A stretch of DNA of 64,000 nt from assembly GCF_029962835.1 (NCBI RefSeq), contig NC_080578.1:52383001-52447000 (forward strand), read 5' to 3'. Below the pieces are notes generated by a model. The model searched no databases, had not been told where the DNA came from, and saw only the letters and a list, made by a program, of their open reading frames with translations. The stretch's first letter is position 1. Every line of letters starts with the position of its first letter. This document shows positions 57,996-64,000 of this stretch, piece after piece. The stretch is from Magnolia sinica (Eukaryota; Streptophyta; Magnoliopsida; Magnoliales; Magnoliaceae). Both the position numbers and the translations under genes were made by a program.

Positions 57996-59916
57996 TGTAA
58001 TGCCCTAAAAATCAGGGGTCGAGCAGGAGCCCAACTCTCGAGTTCCAACGCATTACTTATGCAATATAGATAATGATGATTAAATATTGTCTATATTAGC
58101 ACATTAAACATGAATGAGATTACACTAGATCAGCATATCATACTCCAGGGACAATTAAATTACGCAAGTAAAAGACTGTGATAAGTATATATAACATATA
58201 AGTGATTGTAAGTCCCCAGAGCATGAGCATGTCACCAGGTTAAATAATTACAAGTATAATTCCAAAATTCACAAAATGATACAATGTCTATCCAACTACT
58301 TTGTAACCCTATAATCCCGTCAACGCAACTGCGGGTCTACAAAGACCTCCAGAGAGTTACATGTAGGAGAACTCCTCGTCATCATAAAAGTCAAGCTCCG
58401 CTTCGTAAGCATCGACACCATCTACAACTAAACTAGAGTCTAGTTGGTGTTTTAAAACACCATCCTAGAGTGGGAGTAAGTGATCAACTCATTAGAGCTA
58501 TAAGGAAAATGTTAACATGTTATCAATTTAGTCAACCAGTAATGATAAAGCAGTACAACATTCATGTCCTAAGTACTCTTGTTAATATAGGAGTGATATG
58601 CTATAATGATGCATGCCCTTGGCTGCACTCCCTCAGCGACATCATCTCATGGTCGCGCATAGCAAACTCCCTAAACGTGCGCTTCTTCGCGAAAGCACAT
58701 GCAATGTGGTTCATGATCATGTTAGCCAATATTTAATTAGGTTTATTCATGCAGCAGATTTGGGCCCAAACGATGATCCATCTAGGGTTGTTAATCTTAG
58801 TTCATCACATACGATAGGCAAGTTCCATGTCGCTATGGAGAGGCCCGTCTCCTCAGCGTAGACCTAGTTTATACTTGAGGTCACTATGGAAAGGCTCGTC
58901 ACCTTAGCGTAGTCTTAGTGTATACTCGAGGTCACTACGAGAGGCTCGTCACCTGATCATAGGCCAATAACTCGAATACATTGTCCCATACCACCATATC
59001 AGCTCACGAGTTTGGGTTACTCACTGGTCACTACGAGGAGGCTCGTCACCCTAGCGTAGGCCGACAACTCGACCACGGTGTCCCATACTACCATGCCTGG
59101 CTCATGAATCTTGGCGGATGTGGTACCAAGGTTAAACAGGCTTTTCACTGGTAAGTTAGTACCTTAGATTCAAGCAGTAGCGTTCATACGTGGTGAACAT
59201 ATATTAGGTCAATCGGGTTACTTGACAAGCTCAACTAGTACAAGCGCACGTTAAATTAATCGTCATGGACCGTGTATGCACTCCTCGTGGCCTAACCACT
59301 GTCAATAATCACCGTATGACTCAGATTCATCGAACATATCCGTCGTGGCTAAAACAGTTCGGCCACCGATCGTAAACCTTTACCGATTGCCTGGACTACA
59401 TCGTAGCCCTAATCACAGCCCAAACAATAACATTCACATGTGATAGTCAAAGACAGCATGTGACGGCTAATCTAAATATAAATCTCACTTGAGCATTTCA
59501 ACAAACAAATAGTACACATGTTTTCATACATATGCATTTCATCCATAAATCACATAGTGGTAATATAGGTTACATAAAGGAAACTGTATCTATAGATAAG
59601 GGAATTTAGAATCCTATCTCAACGCCCTTATTAAGTACATTTCAACAAGCATTTTATTAAAAACTTAGACTACACATATCACATACATGTAATATATTAC
59701 TTAAAACACATATTATAGCAAATCCTTCCACATACGAGTTGCCACACGTACAACAATCATGTATTATCAATAAGTAAACATAGCAAGAACAAATCATAAT
59801 TCCGTATTTATTCAAACATTTCAATAAACACATAGAATGTATTATCTTCAACATATTTATATATATGTGTAATACATGGAAACCATCGCATCTAAGCACA
59901 TGTGATAGCAATCAAG
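57996..59916 (-). mobile_element. Gypsy LTR (G1-related), interrupted
   Basis: It begins TGTAATGCCCTAAAAATC after ccgag (57991-57995, the likely target duplication). It shares the order of blocks of the G1 LTRs (gggtcgagca, acatgcaatg, ggctcgtcacc repeats, catcgtagccc) at lower similarity. It stops at 59916 because the next G1 LTR is inserted there; the rest must lie beyond the right edge of the window. Confidence 0.75.
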
Positions 59917-62900
59917 TGTAACGCCCTGAAATTCGGGGGTCGAGCATAACTCAGCTCCCGAGTTTCAAAACATCACTTATGCAACATATGGAATGATGGA
60001 TGTATGTTGTCTGTATGAGTGCATAATACATGGAATAGATTAAGCCAAACTGTAATCATAATTCAGGGATAAGTGAAAGTCACAAGTGGAAAACTTAAAG
60101 AAATAAATGTGTACATGTACAAGTCCCTGTGATATGTATGCTCTGCCAGGTCATAATTACAAGTGTTTGTCTTCAAAATACAAGTATCAAAATGAAATTA
60201 TCTATTACAAAAGAAAACTCAGAATCCCTGTAGATCAGGACACGACTCACATGAACCCGCCTAAGAACTGCATAAAAGAAAACGCGTCCTCGTCATCCTC
60301 ATACTCCTGCTTTGCCTCAAGGGTAGCATCATCATCTGCATCTAAGACAGAGTCTAGTTGGTGTTAAAACACTGTCCCAGAATGTGGGAGTGAGTGATAA
60401 ACTTAGTGGAACTACACAGTAAAAGTTAACATGTTATCAAATCAATCAAGCAGTAATGATAAGGCAATACAATCAAACACACCCTAATTACTCTTGTTAA
60501 TGTAAGGATATATGTAGAAATGATGCATGCTCTCCCCTGCACTCCCTTAGCGTCTTCATCTTACGATACGCATGACAACCTACGGCAGTGCCAACGACGC
60601 CAACGTACATGCAATGCAGTGCATGAACATGATTACCAAGTTATTATTAGTCCTTTTCATACAGCAGGATTTGGGAAGCTAAGGTACCTTCCTTATATCG
60701 ATTCCCAAATAGTGATCCATTCTAGGGTTGTCAGTCCTAGACAATCTCATACGATCATATGGTTCTAGGTCGATGCAAAGGGCTCGTCACCAATCAATGC
60801 ATGCCTATCACACCTCAGTTACTACCCTAAGGCTCGTCGCCTCAATGCAGTATCAAGGTATGCTCGAGGTCACTACAAAGGGCTCGTCACCAATCAATGT
60901 AGGCCGACAGCAGGAATATAGTGTCCCATACCACCATAATCGGCTCACGAGTCTGTTGTGCTCACTGGTCACTACGGGGAGGTTCGTCACCCCAGCGTAG
61001 GCCAACAGCTCGACCGCGGTGTCCCATACCACCATACCCGGCTCATGAGTCTTAGCGGATCAAAGTACAACGGTTAACGGGATTTCATCAGTAATTTTGG
61101 TACCCTAGATTCAAACAAAAGCGTTCATACATGGTACACATCCACCGGGACAATCGGGTTACTTGACGAACTCGACTTGCATGAGCGCACGTTGAGTTAA
61201 ACGACATAGAGTGCGCAAACACTCCGTGTGGCCAAACCACTACCGTCAACCTTAATACGACTCGGGTTCATCAAACACGTCCTATGTGGTGAAAACAACC
61301 TCGGCCACGAACTCAAGGTTTGTTACCGATTTCCTAGACTATTGCATAGTCCCAAACATCTTCAATCATAACAGATATTCATACTAATAATTTAGAATAG
61401 TAATAGATCAACAATTCTAATCATATAGTATGTGAGCATTTAATGAATATCAACTTAACATGGATTTACACATAAGTAGTGCTTGAATTTAAACAACAAA
61501 GAATGTAAATTGCATGTAGGAAATCATACACACCAATAGGATAGTTGGGAATCTCTTCTCAACGTCCATAAACAGGACAACATATTACACACTTGATCAT
61601 TCAGACATTTCTACAAACACTTAGACTACATATTCCAACATACATGACATATGTTGGTGATAACACACATTTGGACAATTCCTTTTGCTAAGGAGTTGAC
61701 ACACATACAACTAGCACAAATACACGACAATTAATCATGGCAAACACATGTTCGTATTTCATACATATACGATACTTTTCACATATACATAGAATACACG
61801 AATCTCAATATAGCTCATATATATCAGGAACGTAAAATGAACATCACATTTGGCATGTGCAATTACACCCACAATGATAATAAACCATTATCTGACATTG
61901 AAAGCCTTGAAAACCATAACCTATACGAATATAGTCTGCACCTTAAACAAAAAAAAACGCAACAGATCTGATTCAGATGATAAGTCTTCGTCAACGGCGA
62001 TTAGAAAACCTATGGCATGAATAAAATGAACTACATCAACACTTAGACTATTCTAAGCTCCAAAACAGACTAGGGTTTGATTGACTTACCCAAGAATGAA
62101 CTCAGAATTGCCGGAATAACGATTCAGAAGTGATGGTTTAGAGACGTAGAATAACAGGAAAGAATCTCAAGATGAGTCACCGTCTCCCTCACCTTCTCTC
62201 TCTTTTCCTCTCTCGCTCTCTGTTAGGGTTTAGGAAATTCGTATGGAATTGAGAGTGAGGGTTTTAAGGTCTTTATATAGGCTTAAAATTGATGAAAATA
62301 GCCCCAGGGCCAAGGTATACTTAGGTTATAACCAAATCAGGTTTATATCAGTCCAACGGAGCGCTTCTGGTGGTCCCTTTTCCACGTGCAGTCAGACTTA
62401 AACTCACTGACCATGGATCTAGGTCAGGCTGAGTTTTTATATCGATCGGATTTGCAGATTAACCGTGGCAGACCAATGTCAATTCAACGATCACTGAAAC
62501 TCATGCCTGGGCCATCTTCCTTGATCCGAGGGTAAATTTGGGTCAGAATCAAACAATCAGATTGCTTAAATTCGTCGCGCAAGCGACACTACTCAGATTT
62601 CATAAATTCATATTTAATTTCTCACCTTTCTCACCCTCTTTACCTCAGACTCAAGGAAATCGATTCAGGACATCATTTGGACTTGATTTTTGAGGTGATG
62701 GTCAAGCCCAACAAGGTGATCATAATTGTCTAAGATCATCACTATCGGACTTTCGACGCGCGGTCTGGGTCCGATACAAAGTTTATAAGTACTCCCGAGA
62801 GCATCTGGATTTAGCGTTGAATCCTAGATTTCAGGGTAACATAGCACTAACGATTCTACAAGTTTTGAGTCTTGTAGATCAAATTTAAAGTGATTGGTGC

Positions 62901-63005
62901 TAATTTCACAAGCAATTGAGTTTAACTCTAATTAACCCACATTTAACTTATAAGGAATTTGAGGTAGTACTCGGGTCTTTGCATGAAATTTTTCGAGTCA
63001 TTACA
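59917..63005 (-). mobile_element. 3' LTR of a G1 gypsy element
   Basis: 3089 bp from TGTAACGCCCTGAAATTC to cgagtcattaca, colinear with 51538-54650. It is followed on the high-coordinate side by a polypurine tract and integrase, so it is the 3' LTR of a minus-strand element that leaves the window. The preceding ATCAA (59912-59916) is the expected target duplication. Confidence 0.9.
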
Positions 63006-63021
63006 ATCTACCCCCCTTAAA
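63006..63021 (-). promoter_or_regulatory. Polypurine tract of the G1 element
   Basis: On the minus strand, ctttaaggggggtagat precedes the LTR directly, preceded by the typical ttcggggacaaaattttt context. Confidence 0.85.
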
Positions 63022-63042
63022 GAAAAATTTTGTCCCCGAAAT

Positions 63043-64000
63043 TCATACCTTCTCATACTTAAGGATCTGAGGGTAGCTCTTTCTGACCTCAGCTTCAGTC
63101 TCCCAAGTAGCCTCTTCTTCACTATGATGCGTCCACAATACTTTCATTAGAGGGATGACCTTGCTATGCAATACCTGCTCTTTCCTATCTATGATACGTG
63201 TTGGTCGCAGTACATATGTGGCATCCTCGCTCAACTACACCTGCTCCCAACTGATAATATGCGAAGGATCAGGAACGTACTTCTTCAGCATAGAAACATG
63301 AAATACGTTATGCACGCCCGCAAGTGGTGTGGGCAAAATAAGGAGGTATGCTACCATTCCCACTCGATCCAGTATTTAAAATGGACCAATGAATCTCGGC
63401 GTGAGCTTGCCCTTCTTACCGAACCGTAGGACTCCCTTCATAAGGAAAATCTTAAGAAATACATGGTCTCCAACCTCAAACTCAAGCGGTCGCCGCCTCG
63501 TATCAGCGTAACTCTTTTGCCTGCTCTGGGCCGTCAGAAGTTGACGTTGAATAATGTCAACTTTCTCTGAAGTCGCCTGAACCAACTCTGGGCTAATCAA
63601 ACTATGCTCGCCAACTTCTGCCCAGCAATGCGGTGCTCTACACGGGTGACCATACAAAGCCTCGTAGGGAGCTATGCCGATACTCGCCTGGAAACTGTTG
63701 TTATACGCGAACTCTGCATAAGGGAGACAATCATCCCAACTGTCCTTGAAATCCAAAACACAAGCTCGCAACATGTCTTCCAGAATCTGATTCACACGTT
63801 CCGTCTGCCCGTTTGTCTACGGATGAAATGCGGTGCTGAACTTCAATTTCACACCCATTGTTTCCTGGATACGAGTCCAGAAGATAGATGTGAATCGCCT
63901 GTCTCTGTCAGACACAATCTCCAAGGGAACTCCATGCAGACGTACAATCTCCTTGATATACAACCCAGCTAACTCGTCTGCAGAGTTTGTGACTCTGATC
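63043..64000 (-). pseudogene. Ty3/gypsy integrase C-terminal part (Tekay/Del-like)
   Basis: One minus frame runs from the window edge to a stop at 63043. It gives the integrase core (EIVRLHGVPLEIVSDRDRRF, with a catalytic Asp), then TNGQTERVNQILEDMLRACV, SWDDCLPYAEFAYNNSFQAS and PYEALYGHPCRAPHCW. The GPY/F region follows (GKLTPRFIGPF), then a chromodomain-type tail (VLWTHHSEEEATWE). Three in-frame stops interrupt it (near 63812, at 63376-63378 and near 63235), so it is inactive. It belongs to the element whose 3' LTR is at 59917-63005. Confidence 0.9.

Overview
This is repeat-dominated nuclear DNA from a flowering plant. The evidence is Ty1/copia and Ty3/gypsy LTR retrotransposons of plant type (initiator-Met-tRNA primer sites, Tekay/Del-like and Tat-like gypsy signatures), CACTA (En/Spm) transposon ends, Mutator-like MITEs, and fragments of plant genes with plant-type introns. 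Many short foldback elements built around a GTGGGCCCCACCATGATGTA-like core recur throughout. From memory this style of repeat is common in magnoliid-like genomes, but that placement is a weak inference. I see no intact host gene, no rRNA or tRNA gene, no CRISPR array and no bacterial-style operon.

Layout. 1-9419: three nested or abutting LTR elements, all on the minus strand: a gypsy G1 LTR cut by the window edge, a gypsy gag with its primer site and a roughly 4-kb LTR, and a copia gag with its primer site and 1.8-kb LTR. 9420-27578: a plus-strand gypsy-type element with very long LTRs and only 385 bp between them. A 9.95-kb minus-strand copia element (16077-26025, target duplication TTGAT) lies inside its 3' LTR. 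That copia keeps gag, protease and a 3' ORF but has no reverse transcriptase or integrase. 27579-37212: a cluster of MITEs holding a 5.27-kb solo LTR (31288-36556, target duplication AATAG).

37213-56232: two related CACTA elements that carry no transposase I could find but are loaded with exon fragments of host genes. Element A (37213-45002) holds pieces resembling a DUF7036 membrane protein, a MINDY-type deubiquitinase (three exons), a phosphoglycerate-mutase-like protein, a small CPTCLCTG-type protein and histone H2A. Element B (45989-56232, target duplication ATG) holds pieces of a PP2A catalytic subunit, a CCAR1/DBC1-like protein (two exons in phase), CNOT1, carotenoid cleavage dioxygenase 1 and NADPH-cytochrome P450 reductase. 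Every recognised fragment is on the minus strand and most keep GT and AG splice borders, so each element could in principle yield one chimeric spliced transcript. Element B is itself interrupted by a Mutator-like MITE (9-bp duplication), which is interrupted by a 3.1-kb solo LTR (5-bp duplication CAGCC).

56233-64000: a decayed Tat-like gypsy element (LTR end, primer site, gag) is broken by a gypsy LTR (57996-59916). That LTR is in turn broken by a G1 gypsy element whose 3' LTR (59917-63005), polypurine tract and integrase end run off the right edge.

The main discovery candidate is the pair of gene-fragment-capturing CACTA elements. Secondary candidates are the long-LTR, 385-bp-interior element and the copia element whose polymerase region is missing while a plant-transposon-type ORF is kept. 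All calls come from reading the sequence and from memory of protein families; no database search was run.
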